This document shows positions 1 to 9,310 of a DNA stretch of 64,000 nt, one piece after another. Below the pieces are notes generated by a model. That model was not told the origin of the DNA. It made no database searches and saw only the letters and a program-made list of their open reading frames with translations. Source of the DNA: Flavobacterium sp. JAS (GTDB taxonomy: Bacteria; Bacteroidota; Bacteroidia; Flavobacteriales; Flavobacteriaceae); assembly GCF_020991455.1 (NCBI RefSeq), contig NZ_JAJMOX010000002.1:310001-374000 (forward strand). The letters are read 5' to 3'. The translations under genes were made by a program, and so were the position numbers. Within the stretch, counting starts at the first letter, position 1. Every line of letters begins with the position of its first letter.

Positions 1-1
1 T

Positions 2-343
2 TACGGGACTTCATGCCAATTATTTAAGTTCAATAAAATAGGAAATACTTCAAAAAGTGTAGATGAGAAAAATATTTTAACAAATAATGTTGAAATAGGT
101 ACCGGTGTCCAAGTATATCCTAATCCATCAAAGGGTGGAGAGTTTAATATTTATTTCGCTTCACAATCAGATGAAAATTATTCTCTAACGATATACTCAA
201 TAGGCGGCGAGGTATTATATGAAACAAAAAATCTAAAATCTAATACTAATCAAGTTATTAGAACTAAACTTGCCAGAGGTATATATATGGCAATGATTTC
301 TCAAAATTCAACTACAACAACCAAAAAGATAGTAATTGAATAG
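2..343 (+). CDS. C-terminal tail of a T9SS-secreted protein (5' end outside window)
   Basis: This is an open frame running in from the left edge and ending at a TAG at 341-343; about 113 residues are visible. The last ~75 residues form a type A T9SS sorting domain: a YPNPSKGG motif, a beta-strand pattern (FNIYF, YSLTIYSIGGEVLYE), a GIY turn near the end and a short lysine-rich terminus. Such tails send proteins through the type IX secretion system and are removed at the surface. The catalytic part is outside the window, so the function cannot be named. The neighbouring hemicellulase remnants make a secreted glycan-active protein likely, but that is inference. A strong terminator hairpin follows at 416-448. 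Confidence 0.85.
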   Translation, partial: YGTSCQLFKFNKIGNTSKSVDEKNILTNNVEIGTGVQVYPNPSKGGEFNIYFASQSDENYSLTIYSIGGEVLYETKNLKSNTNQVIRTKLARGIYMAMISQNSTTTTKKIVIE

Positions 344-415
344 CCTATTCTAAAATAATACATATAGATGTTTAGATTAACTTTATAATTTTATTGATCA
401 TTATTTATTCATTGC

Positions 416-448
416 AAAACCACTACTTTAAATTAAAGTAGTGGTTTT
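416..448 (+). terminator. Perfect 16-bp hairpin terminator
   Basis: Two perfectly complementary 16-nt arms (AAAACCACTACTTTAA and its complement) flank a single central base. The 3' arm ends in TTTT and is followed by ATTTTT. It lies 73 bp after the T9SS-tail gene and should work on both strands. Confidence 0.85.
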
Positions 449-849
449 ATTTTTCACTCCAAACTTAACAACCAGCCTGTAACTTTACAGTCAAACAGGT
501 TAAGATACACTTAGCCTTTCTTAGGGCAAATCATTAATTTAACAAATAGAATGACATATGGTGATGAATTGTTTTTATTTCTAAACATAGCTCTTAAACA
601 ATTCATCAGCTCAGATGCTGGTTGCTTGGCTTAATGTATTAAATCTAAATTATGCATACATTCTTTGAAAGTCTATTTTTATTTTAATCATCCATATTTC
701 TGTCTTCTCTTTATTAAGAATTTTTTCGCCATAAACCCAGATAATTTAGATGATATATCGATTTTAATTTGATCAATGCAACAAATGAGTTAGTTCTTTG
801 ATACAAATGAGTACTATGATAAAATCAAGTTTTAAGGACATTTACAGGG
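449..849. other. Intergenic region, no intact gene; one inverted repeat
   Basis: No reading frame here resembles a protein I recognise. The only clear structure is a 13-bp inverted repeat (arm TGATGAATTGTTT at 562-574, complement at 596-608, 21-nt loop) without a T-run, so it is not an obvious terminator. The right part merges into the decayed GH5 remnant, so some of this may be further-eroded coding sequence. Confidence 0.5.
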
Positions 850-1101
850 ATAATTTTTTATTGCATGACTGAAGCTGAACACTATTTTTTAATGGAAGTC
901 TTATTGAGATCAATTAGTTTTCTATTCTCAAATTGAATCTGGTTACAATACTACCTGAGGAGAAGAAAGTAAGCAGGATAAAAGTTTTCAGCAGCTGAAG
1001 GCAAGTTTGTAGATAAAGACATTCCTATTCTTTTAGGCGAATATGGAGCCTACAGTAGAAAAAGGGACACCCCCATGTTCCGCATAATATTTTACTTTTA
1101 A
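850..1101 (+). pseudogene. Remnant of a GH5 cellulase-family endoglucanase
   Basis: Translating in shifting frames gives consecutive fragments of one GH5 protein: MTEAEHYF near 865 (frame 1); then YNTT-stop-GEES and FQQLKA at about 944-1002 (frame 2); then KFVDKDIPILLGEYGAYSRK at about 1003-1062 (frame 1). The last stretch matches the conserved GH5 segment '(K)FVdKGIPVilGEyGA', whose Glu is the catalytic nucleophile. The TGA in the middle replaces the Trp of the family's TWGEE-type motif. At least two frameshifts, one nonsense change and loss of the 5' part show that the gene is dead. GH5 enzymes of this kind (subfamily 4-like) cut beta-1,4-glucan or xyloglucan backbones, which fits the GH31 just downstream. 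The subfamily is a guess. Confidence 0.7.
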
Positions 1102-1135
1102 ATAAAAAGATACTAACCAATAACCAATAATTCAC

Positions 1136-1438
1136 ATGAAAAAACTCTTTTTACTAAGCTGTATTTTTATTGTTTGTCAGAATGTTTCTTCACAAAATAA
1201 AGCTACAGAAGTAACATTGGTAAAAACAGAAAATAAAACTATTATCAATAAGCATATTTATGGTCATTTTGCAGAACATTTAGGCAAATGTATTTACGGA
1301 GGACTTTATGTTGGAGAAGACAGTAATATTTCGAATACAAAAGGAGTTCGTAATTATATATTTAGCCATAACTATACACGTAATAAAACAGTTAAAGCAA
1401 GGGAAAATACTTTCAGTTTCTTAATTATAATGGAATAA
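1136..1438 (+). pseudogene. Truncated GH51 alpha-L-arabinofuranosidase (N-terminus only)
   Basis: A 100-residue frame begins with a signal peptide (residues 1-19, ending VSSQ) and then reads [20 protein letters not shown] and [16 protein letters not shown], the well-conserved N-terminal strand of GH51 alpha-L-arabinofuranosidases. After GVRN the similarity stops. The remaining ~27 residues are unrelated and end at a TAA, whereas a full enzyme is about 500-660 residues and carries its catalytic glutamates much later. An internal deletion has therefore removed the active site. The start is sound, with a typical Met-Lys-Lys signal peptide, so a short secreted peptide could still be made. It lies 34 bp after the GH5 remnant and 45 bp before the intact GH31 gene, consistent with a former operon. 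Confidence 0.8.
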
Positions 1439-1483
1439 CAGTTTTAAAAAACAAAAAAATATAAATCAATTAAATTATTATAA

Positions 1484-3925
1484 ATGAAAAAAGTATTTAT
1501 GATGTTTGTATTGCTAATGCTGTCTATAGGCACATTTGCACAGTCTTTTCAAAAGACGCCACTGGGAATAAAAACTTCTTTAAATGGTAATGATGTAGAA
1601 TTACAATTTTATTCACCTTCCATCGTCAGGGTTATTAAAGTTCCTAAAGGCAAAGTATTTTTAAAAGAAAGTCTTTCAGTTGTATTGTCGCCTTCAAAAA
1701 CGACATTTGAAACGCAGCAAAAAGGTAGTGTAGTCACATTAAAGTCTAATAAAATAAATGTTACGCTGGATATTACAAACGGTACCGTTGTGTTTTCTAC
1801 AGTTTCTGGACAGAATCTGTTAAAAGAAAAGAGTAATGGAACAAAATTTACGCCATTTGATGATACGGGCATACCCAGTTATAATGTTTACCAGTCTTTT
1901 ATTCTTGATCATGATGAGCCTATTTACGGACTTGGGCAACATCAGGGTGGAATCCTAAATCAAAGAAATCACCAATACCATCTTGAGCAGGGTAATGTAG
2001 AAGATGCCGTACCATTTTTTCAGTCTGTAAAAGGCTACGGACTTTTCTGGGATAATTATTCTCCAACAGAATTTACTGATAATGTTAATGATACTTCCTT
2101 TAAATCACAGGTTGGTGATGGTGTAGATTACTATTTTATGTATGGTGGCAGTGCTGATGGGGTAATAACTGATATGCGTGAACTTACTGGAAAGGTTCCT
2201 ATGTTTCCCTTGTGGACATATGGTTTTTGGCAAAGTAAGGAACGATACAAAAGTCAGGATGAACTTGTAAGTGTCGTAAAAAAATATCGTGAATTGGGTG
2301 TGCCACTTGACGGAATTATTCAGGACTGGCAATATTGGGGCAATAATTATCTGTGGAATGCCATGGATTTTTTAAACTCCGAGTTTCCTGATGGTAAAAA
2401 AATGGTAGAGGATGTACATGCACAAAATGCACATCTGATAATTTCGATTTGGGCTTCTTTTGGTCCAAAATCTAAGCCTTATCTTGATATGGATAAAAAA
2501 GGTATGCTCTTTAATATTACCACCTGGCCGGAATCAGGTTTAGAAAAGTGGCCTCCCAATATGGATTATCCTTCCGGGGTTCGGGTATATGATGCCTACA
2601 ATCCTGAAGCGCGCAATATTTACTGGAAATATGCCAACGAAGGATTATTTAGCAAAGGTATAGACGGCTGGTGGATGGATTCTACAGAACCTGACCATCT
2701 AAGTATTAAACCTGAGGATTATGATACCAAAACATTTCTGGGTTCTTTTCGTAAAGTACGTAATGCTTTCCCCTTGATGACTGTTGGAGGAGTTTACGAC
2801 CACCAGCGTATGACCACATCAGACAAGCGTGTATTTATTCTTACCCGATCTGCATTTGCAGGGCAGCAGCGTTATGGTGCTAATACATGGTCCGGTGATA
2901 CAGGATCCAGCTGGGAAACGCTGCAAAATCAGATACCTGCCGGATTAAATTTTTCTCTAACGGGTATACCGCATTGGAACTCTGACATTGGAGGTTTTTT
3001 TGCAGGAGCTTATAATAAAGGTAAATATCAGGGGTTTGGTGCTAAAAATCCGCAGTTTCAGGAATTGTATGTCCGTTGGATTCAGTTCGGGACTTTTAAT
3101 CCAATGATGCGCTCACATGGAACAGATATTCCAAGAGAAATCTATCAGTTTGGAAAAAAAGGTGAACCTGTATTTGATGCCATTGATAAATTTATAAATC
3201 TCCGATACACATTGCTTCCTTATATCTATTCTGCTTCCTGGGATGTAAGTGCAAACCAGTCTACTTTTATGCGTGCTCTGTTTATGGATTTTGTAAACGA
3301 TAAAAAAAGTTGGAATATCAATAACGAATATATGTTCGGAAAGTCTATTTTGGTAGCGCCCGTGGTAAAACCTCAATATACTTCCGAAACCTTAGTAAAA
3401 GTCAATGAACAAAGCGGATGGAACAAACAGGACGAAAAAGTTGGAGGAAATGAAATTGCGCCAGACTTTAGTGCTGAAAAATCGGCACAGGTATATCTCC
3501 CGTCTGGAACTTCGTGGTATGACTTTTGGACCAATGAAAAACTTAACGGAGGACAGGAAATTAAAAAGAAAACTACTATTGATATTATGCCGCTCTACAT
3601 TAGGGAGGGAACTATACTGCCTGTAGGTCCCAAGGTTCAATATGCGACTGAAAAAAAATGGGATAACCTGGAAATACGAATATATCCTGGTGCTGATGGT
3701 GTATTTGTACTGTACGAAGATGAGCTTGATAACTACAACTATGAAAAGGGGAAATACACAGAAATAGAGTTTTTATGGAATGATACTACAAAAAAACTTA
3801 CGATCGCTAATCGTAAGGGCGCTTATTCAGGAATGCTACAAAACAGAAAATTTAATATTGTATTACCTTCTGGTATAAGTAAGAGTGTCTCATATAATGG
3901 CAAAAAAATAGAAATAAAACTTTAA
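1484..3925 (+). CDS. GH31 alpha-xylosidase / alpha-glucosidase-type hydrolase, secreted
   Basis: An 813-residue retaining glycoside hydrolase with a signal peptide (residues 1-19, cleavage near FAQ-S). An N-terminal beta-sandwich carries the YGLGQHQGG strand. The (beta/alpha)8 barrel has the GH31 nucleophile motif WWMDSTEPD, with Asp399 as nucleophile, and the acid/base region WSGDTGSSW with Asp472. A C-terminal beta domain (DUF5110-like, about residues 715-780) follows. The WWxD(S/A)TEP variant and overall layout resemble the xyloglucan alpha-xylosidases of Bacteroidota loci, which remove xylose side chains from xyloglucan oligosaccharides in the periplasm. Alpha-glucosidase activity cannot be excluded. 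It is the only intact enzyme between dead GH5/GH51 and DUF5060 genes. A terminator hairpin at 3951-3990 closes the unit. Confidence 0.88.
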   Translation: MKKVFMMFVLLMLSIGTFAQSFQKTPLGIKTSLNGNDVELQFYSPSIVRVIKVPKGKVFLKESLSVVLSPSKTTFETQQKGSVVTLKSNKINVTLDITNGTVVFSTVSGQNLLKEKSNGTKFTPFDDTGIPSYNVYQSFILDHDEPIYGLGQHQGGILNQRNHQYHLEQGNVEDAVPFFQSVKGYGLFWDNYSPTEFTDNVNDTSFKSQVGDGVDYYFMYGGSADGVITDMRELTGKVPMFPLWTYGFWQSKERYKSQDELVSVVKKYRELGVPLDGIIQDWQYWGNNYLWNAMDFLNSEFPDGKKMVEDVHAQNAHLIISIWASFGPKSKPYLDMDKKGMLFNITTWPESGLEKWPPNMDYPSGVRVYDAYNPEARNIYWKYANEGLFSKGIDGWWMDSTEPDHLSIKPEDYDTKTFLGSFRKVRNAFPLMTVGGVYDHQRMTTSDKRVFILTRSAFAGQQRYGANTWSGDTGSSWETLQNQIPAGLNFSLTGIPHWNSDIGGFFAGAYNKGKYQGFGAKNPQFQELYVRWIQFGTFNPMMRSHGTDIPREIYQFGKKGEPVFDAIDKFINLRYTLLPYIYSASWDVSANQSTFMRALFMDFVNDKKSWNINNEYMFGKSILVAPVVKPQYTSETLVKVNEQSGWNKQDEKVGGNEIAPDFSAEKSAQVYLPSGTSWYDFWTNEKLNGGQEIKKKTTIDIMPLYIREGTILPVGPKVQYATEKKWDNLEIRIYPGADGVFVLYEDELDNYNYEKGKYTEIEFLWNDTTKKLTIANRKGAYSGMLQNRKFNIVLPSGISKSVSYNGKKIEIKL

Positions 3926-3950
3926 ATAAAAAAAATAGGTATACTATAAA

Positions 3951-3996
3951 ACGAATCTAAAAGCCTGTAAATATAGGTTTTTAGATTCGTTTTTTC
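3951..3996 (+). terminator. Rho-independent terminator after the GH31 gene
   Basis: Arms starting ACGAATCTAAAA and ending TTTTAGATTCGT pair with a small internal bulge around CCTGTAAATATAGG. The 3' arm runs directly into TTTTTT. It sits 25 bp after the GH31 stop codon. Confidence 0.85.
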
Positions 3997-4154
3997 TGAT
4001 TTTCATTTTTCATGCTTCGCACGCAACGAAACCCTTCTATTATGCCCTTTTATTTGCCCAAATTAGAGATGAACGCCGTTTGATTTTTTTTAGTAACGCT
4101 GTAGATTTCAGCTTTTTGTTCTGGTAAGGCGTGATTTATTAAACAATAACAATT

Positions 4155-5319
4155 ATGAATAGATCAATACTATTATTGACAGTCTCTTTATCTTTTTTGA
4201 GTACTTTGGCTCAAAATAAGGTTGAAAAATGGCGTATTTATGAGATCATATTTAATAGTGACTCAAAAGGTAATCCTTTCACTGATGTACAACTAAGTGC
4301 TAAATTTACAAATGGTGAGAATATAAAAATAGTTTCAGGTTTTTATGATGGAAATGGGATATATAAAATTCGTTTTATGCCACAAGCCACAGGTGCCTGG
4401 ACTTATATCACATCAAGTAATTTAAAGTCACTTAATAATAAAAAAGGTAAATTTAAATGTTTTTCAAACACCGATAGCAATCACGGACAAGTAGTAGTGA
4501 AAGATACTTTTAATTTTGCTTACTCAGACAATAAACCATATTATCCTTTTGGTACGACCTGTTATGCATGGGTTCATCAAGGAGATAGTCTCGCCAAATC
4601 AACATTGAAAACCCTTGCTAATGGATATTTCAACAAAATGCGTATGTGTATTTTTTCTAAAGACTACGATTGGAATAAAAATGAGCCACTCTTGTATCCT
4701 TTTAAAGGAAAGTCGTTAACTGATTGGGATTACACGAAATTTAACCCTGCGTATTTTCAGAATATCGAGAAAAGGATAACGCAATTGGATTCACTTGGTA
4801 TTGAAGCCGATTTAATTGTTTTTCATCCTTACGACCGTTGGGGGTTTCAAAAAATGGACAGAAAAACCGATGATTTATATATCAATTATATTATTGCCCG
4901 CTTTGCTGCCTATAAAAACGTATGGTGGAGTCTGGCTAATGAATATGATTATGTGAAATCCAAGAAGACAGACGATTGGAATCATTTTATTCAGTTATTT
5001 GCCGAAAAAGACCCATACAATCACTTGCGTTCAATACACAATGGATCTAATCTCTATGACCACGAAAACCCCTTGATCACACATGTGAGCATACAAAATG
5101 AAGACACCTATAAAGCAAAGGAATTAAGAACAAAATATAAAAAAACCAATAATTTACGATGAATGCCGGTACGAAGGAAATATTAATTGGCCGTGGGGGA
5201 ATTTATCAGCTCAGGAGATGGTGAACAAATTTTGGCGTGGCGTTATAAATGGTGGCTTTGTTGGGCATGGAGTATTTTTTCCTTGTTTTTACCATACTCA
5301 TAAAGTTAGTGAGTATTAA
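4155..5319 (+). pseudogene. Frameshifted DUF5060/DUF4038 glycoside hydrolase-like protein
   Basis: The first frame (4155-5162, 335 codons) encodes a signal peptide (1-19), a DUF5060 beta-sandwich (about 20-100; GAWTY motif) and a TIM-barrel DUF4038-type domain (from about 105, with PYYPFGTTCYAW and WWSLANEYDY). At a run of seven A's (5139-5145) the frame slips. The neighbouring frame continues [14 protein letters not shown], then NWPWGNLS and GGFVGHG, which is the conserved continuation including the candidate catalytic Glu of YDEC. Removing one A restores reading to a stop at 5317-5319. Even so, the protein would end soon after GHG with an unrelated tail (about 388 codons), shorter than I recall for the family. 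Related proteins occur in plant-glycan loci. A homopolymer sequencing error could explain the slip but not the truncated end. Confidence 0.75.
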
Positions 5320-5375
5320 TTTTTTGTCTCAAATCAGGTAATACATATTATAACTTTCCTCTGAACTTCAAGTTA

Positions 5376-5415
5376 GACCGCCTTAACTTTTTGTGGCAAA
5401 TTTGGAGGCAACTCC
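5376..5415 (+). repeat. Copy A of a dispersed ~40-bp repeat
   Basis: The segment begins GACCGCCTTAACTTTTTGTG and ends GGCAACTCC. It matches 39104-39143 closely, with looser copies at 39531-39569 and 39657-39692. It lies in the gap after the decayed DUF5060 gene and is not part of any recognisable gene. Confidence 0.6.
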
Positions 5416-5594
5416 AAAAAAAAACATTCCGACTTATCAAGTGAAATTAATTCAAAAGCAAAGGACGGGGTGAAATTGTTTCTATATCATTAAATGAATA
5501 GAAATTAAAATGTTAGTATATTCTAAAGAACGACTTAAAACTTTAAAAAAAATAAATCATTTTATTATGTGAAGTATTTTAATTTAGAAGAATT

Positions 5595-6554
5595 TTAGAA
5601 TCCTGATATACCTTTTGGAATTACTTTTTTGATGTTTCCTTTGCGGTCAAAATTTAAACTGTCTATGCAAAGTTGTCTTAAAACATAATCCTTTTTTTGC
5701 GGAAATATGCGATGGTATAATATATAATCCTGACTTTTTACATTAAATACGGTATGATGTCCTGGTCCAATTGTCGTACTATCTTTTGAAGTTGTTAAAA
5801 TTGGGCTGTTGACACCTTCTTTCCATGGACCAAAAGGAGTTTTACCAGTTGAATATCGTACTTTATAAGTTGCATTTGTTGCTTTTCCTTCAGAATACAT
5901 TAAGTAATAAGTATTGTTTTTCTTTAACATAAAAGGAGCTTCAAAATAATTTGGCGGCGTAATATCTTGTGGAGTACCATCAAAAGTTACACCGTCATTT
6001 TTTAGCTTTACCATGAAGCATTTTCCGTTTACCCAATTCAGTCCAGAACCCCAGTACAAATAAATCTGACCATTGTCGTCTATGAAACATTCGGCATCGA
6101 TCATATGATAGCCTTCAAAAAGATTTTTTTTAATTAAAGGAGAATTATCTGCTTTTGCATTCTTCCAGGGACCAAGAGGATTATCTGCAACACCTGCCCA
6201 AACTTCGCTTCCCACCGAGACATACATAAAATATTTTCCGTTTTTAGTTTTAACTACAGATGGCGCCCAGACCATTGCATCGCCGGAAGTAGCACTTGTA
6301 CAAGCTATTTTTGTAGGCCAGTTGAGGTGTTTTTGATCGAATGTCTTAAAATCTTTGGTAGCTAAAACGGCCAATTCAGTACTTCCCCACGGATCTATTG
6401 TAGCATAAATATAAAAAGTATCTTTAACTCTAACAATACTTGGATCTGCAAAATAACCCTCACTTATTGGATTTGATAATAAAGATTTTACTTTTTTTTG
6501 AGCTAAAAACGGATTAGAAAATAAGAGTAAAAAGAAGAAAATTAGTGCTTTCAT
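5595..6554 (-). CDS. GH43 family arabinosidase/xylosidase, secreted
   Basis: A 319-residue single-domain five-bladed beta-propeller with a signal peptide (residues 1-19, FLAQ). The three GH43 acidic residues are visible: Asp37 in FADPSIV (base), Asp153 in MIDAECF (pKa modulator) and Glu205 in FEAPFM (acid). About 320 residues is normal for a GH43 without accessory modules. Members act on alpha-L-arabinofuranosides, arabinan or beta-xylosides; the subfamily cannot be assigned by eye. It is divergent from the GH89 gene on the other strand. A TAATTTTG box on its coding strand (plus coordinates 6581-6588) gives a plausible -7 element with a very short leader, but no matching -33 box is seen. It belongs logically with the GH31/GH5/GH51 remnants. 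Confidence 0.88.
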   Translation of the reverse strand: MKALIFFFLLLFSNPFLAQKKVKSLLSNPISEGYFADPSIVRVKDTFYIYATIDPWGSTELAVLATKDFKTFDQKHLNWPTKIACTSATSGDAMVWAPSVVKTKNGKYFMYVSVGSEVWAGVADNPLGPWKNAKADNSPLIKKNLFEGYHMIDAECFIDDNGQIYLYWGSGLNWVNGKCFMVKLKNDGVTFDGTPQDITPPNYFEAPFMLKKNNTYYLMYSEGKATNATYKVRYSTGKTPFGPWKEGVNSPILTTSKDSTTIGPGHHTVFNVKSQDYILYHRIFPQKKDYVLRQLCIDSLNFDRKGNIKKVIPKGISGF

Positions 6555-7052
6555 ATACTGTTTTTTTTGATTGTTTTTGTCAAAATTATGTCTGTTATAA
6601 ACGGAATAGAATTAGAATACCGGGTATTATTTGGCTTAAGAATATTTTTTTTTCAGTTTTAAAAGTACTAATAAAATCTATATTTTACTTTTTATTCTTC
6701 TAATCAATGACAAACAAAAGTCATTTTGAAAGTAAAATTTCCGTTTTATACTGTATTTGCAGGAAAGGTTAATATGTCTATGGTTTTGAATGATGCGTCC
6801 ATTTGAACAGTACGTTATTTAGATACTTTTGTGTATTATAATAAGCTTGTTTTTTGTTTTTAAAATTTGATTGGGCACTTCTAAATAAGTTGAATATTAG
6901 TATTTGCTTATGATAGGAAAGTGCTCAATTGATCATTATAGAATTTAGAAAGAAGCCTGATAAAATACATTTACTAACCACAAACGAACCATTAAAATGA
7001 GTAGTAAGAACAAAAATATTAGTTGTATTAAGGAATTAAAACAGCATACAAA
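6555..7052. other. Divergent intergenic region between GH43 and GH89
   Basis: This stretch of about 500 bp holds no gene I can support. It contains a good Bacteroidota-type promoter toward GH89 (6802-6831) and a possible -7 element toward GH43 (6581-6588). The rest is AT-rich leader with no hairpin ending in a T-run. Confidence 0.6.
6802..6831 (+). promoter_or_regulatory. Predicted Bacteroidota promoter (TTTG-N18-TAnnTTTG)
   Basis: TTTG at 6802-6805 and TACTTTTG at 6824-6831, separated by 18 bp, match the housekeeping promoter consensus of Bacteroidota. It points toward the GH89 gene and would give a leader of about 210 nt. Confidence 0.5.
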
Positions 7053-9224
7053 ATGATAAAGGAGATCTTTAATAATAGAATAATAAAAAGGGTAGTTTCT
7101 ATTGTTCTTTTCTTGCTCTTTGTAACAAACGGATATTGTAAAAACGAGACAGATACCCAAACCGTATCAAGAGTACTGGAAAGGCTTATTGGAAAACGAG
7201 CGAATGAGTTTGACTTTTTTATTGTTGAAAAGAAAGAGATAAATGAAGCTGATTGGTTTGAAGTAGAATCTACAGAAAATCATGTAAAAATTAAAGCGAC
7301 CTCTAATACGGCGCTTTGTTATGCAACGTATAGTTTTCTAAAAGAAATAGGAGCAGTTTTAGTCAGTTGGGAAGGAAACAGAATTGATTTACCTAAAAGT
7401 TGGCCAAAGTATTCAAAAAAGGAATCAACACCATTTAAATATAGAGAATATTTAAATGCTTGTACTTTTGGTTATACCACTCCTTGGTGGGATTGGAAAC
7501 GATGGGAACAAGAAATTGACTGGATGGCACTTCATGGTATTAATCTGCCAACGGCAATGGAAGGACAAGAAGCGGTTTGGCAGGAATTATGGAAAGAATA
7601 TGGATTGACTCGCAGTCAATTAGAAGCTCACTTTACAGGACCAGCTTTTTTGCCATGGCAGAGAATGGGAAATATAAATAGTCTGGAGGGACCTTTGCCT
7701 CAGGAATGGATTACTAAAAAGAGTACTATTCAAAAACAAATATTGCAACGAATGAAAGCTTTGGGTATGCATCCTGTAGTACCTGCTTTTAGTGGTTACG
7801 TACCTAAAGTATTTGCGGAGCAACACCCTAATTCAAAAATAACAGAATTGAAATCCTGGTCCGGAGGAGGTTTTGAGAGTACCTATTTGTTAGATTCAAA
7901 AGATCCATTGTTTAAAGAATTAGGAAAACGTTTTATAGAAATTTATACTAAATTTTACGGACCAGCTGATTTTTATTTAGCCGATTCTTTTAACGAAATA
8001 ACCCCGCCAGTTTCTAAAGATCACAAATATGAAGAACTTTCAGATTATGGCAATACAATATTCGAAACTATTAATGAGGCCTCACCCGGAGCCACCTGGG
8101 TTATGCAGGGTTGGCTTTTTGGAGATAATAAAGAATTTTGGACAAAAGAAGCAACTAAAGCATTTTTAAGTAAAGTGCCTGACGACAGAATGATAATTCA
8201 GGATTATGCAAATGACAGGTATAAAGTATGGGAAAACCAGGAAGCCTTTTACGGAAAACAATGGACTTATGGTTATGTACATAATTATGGAGGATCAAAT
8301 CCGGTTTATGGAGATTTGAATTTCTACAAAAATGAATTGACGAGTTTATTAAAAAATAACAACAAAGGAAATGTTGTGGGGTACGGAGTAATGCCTGAGG
8401 GCTTAAACAATAACTCGATTGTTTACGAATACATTTATGATCTTGCGTGGACACAAGGAAAAGAACCTGTAAACGATTGGCTCCAGAAATATTTGAATGC
8501 CAGATACGGAAAAACAACAACTGTAGCTGTATTTCAAGCCTGGCAATTGCTTATTGAATCAGTATATAGCACTAAATATTGGGAAACTCGTTGGTGGAAT
8601 GATAAAGCCGGAGCTTATTTGTTTTTTAAACGGCCTACATTAAAAATAACAGAGTTTAAAGGAAATCCCGGAGACAAAGAAAAACTAAAACAGGCTATAG
8701 ACATTTTGAATAGAGAATCTAAAAATTTTGACAAGAAGAGTCTTTACTTTTATGATTTACTAGACGTTTCCAGACATTATTACTCACTTTGTATTGATGA
8801 TTTATTGACAGAGTGCGTTAGCGCTTATCAGTTAAAAGACATCAAAAAAGGAGATGAACTATTTAAAACAATAGAAAAACAGGCTTTAGACATAGACAAT
8901 ATAATTTCCGGACAACCTTTAAATAATTTGAGTTATTGGCTAAAATCGGCTTGGGATTATGGAAGTTCTGCTGATGAATCAAAATTGTATTTAAAAAATG
9001 CAAAAATGTTAATAACGCTTTGGGGCGGAGAAGGTCATTTGAATGATTATGCGTCCAGATCATGGCGCGGTATGTACAAAGGATTCTATTGGCCAAGATG
9101 GAAAATGTTTTTAGAAGCACAACGAGAATCAGCAATCAATAATACTCCTTTTGATGAATTGAAAGTAACAGGATCAATAAAGCAATGGGAAATAAAATGG
9201 TGTGAAAGTAAAGAATTGCAGTAG
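7053..9224 (+). CDS. GH89 alpha-N-acetylglucosaminidase, secreted
   Basis: A 723-residue protein with an N-terminal signal/membrane segment (about residues 14-30) and then the NAGLU-type fold. The region YREYLNACTFGYTTPWWDWK, the HGINLPTAMEGQEAVWQ block, the LPWQRMGN motif and YLADSFNE (Glu315) are the core GH89 barrel signatures. PEGLNNN, with Glu449, corresponds to the second carboxylate region. GH89 enzymes remove terminal alpha-linked GlcNAc; the human homologue works on heparan sulfate and bacterial ones on mucin-type or other alpha-GlcNAc glycans. It sits 527 bp upstream of the SusC/SusD pair with its own promoter and terminator. The HGSNAT-like gene at 32158 could make its substrate by acetylating terminal glucosamine. 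Substrate assignment is inference; the family is clear. Confidence 0.92.
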   Translation: MIKEIFNNRIIKRVVSIVLFLLFVTNGYCKNETDTQTVSRVLERLIGKRANEFDFFIVEKKEINEADWFEVESTENHVKIKATSNTALCYATYSFLKEIGAVLVSWEGNRIDLPKSWPKYSKKESTPFKYREYLNACTFGYTTPWWDWKRWEQEIDWMALHGINLPTAMEGQEAVWQELWKEYGLTRSQLEAHFTGPAFLPWQRMGNINSLEGPLPQEWITKKSTIQKQILQRMKALGMHPVVPAFSGYVPKVFAEQHPNSKITELKSWSGGGFESTYLLDSKDPLFKELGKRFIEIYTKFYGPADFYLADSFNEITPPVSKDHKYEELSDYGNTIFETINEASPGATWVMQGWLFGDNKEFWTKEATKAFLSKVPDDRMIIQDYANDRYKVWENQEAFYGKQWTYGYVHNYGGSNPVYGDLNFYKNELTSLLKNNNKGNVVGYGVMPEGLNNNSIVYEYIYDLAWTQGKEPVNDWLQKYLNARYGKTTTVAVFQAWQLLIESVYSTKYWETRWWNDKAGAYLFFKRPTLKITEFKGNPGDKEKLKQAIDILNRESKNFDKKSLYFYDLLDVSRHYYSLCIDDLLTECVSAYQLKDIKKGDELFKTIEKQALDIDNIISGQPLNNLSYWLKSAWDYGSSADESKLYLKNAKMLITLWGGEGHLNDYASRSWRGMYKGFYWPRWKMFLEAQRESAINNTPFDELKVTGSIKQWEIKWCESKELQ

Positions 9225-9274
9225 AGCAAAGCATATATTAAATTTCGGGTAGTATCTCACTAACTGAATAAGTA

Positions 9275-9310
9275 AAAAACGATGAGGATTTGAAACTTCA
9301 TCGTTTTTTT
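9275..9310 (+). terminator. Terminator after GH89
   Basis: Arms AAAAACGATGA (9275-9285) and TCATCGTTTTT (9298-9308) form an 11-bp stem running into a T-run, 50 bp after the GH89 stop. Confidence 0.85.
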
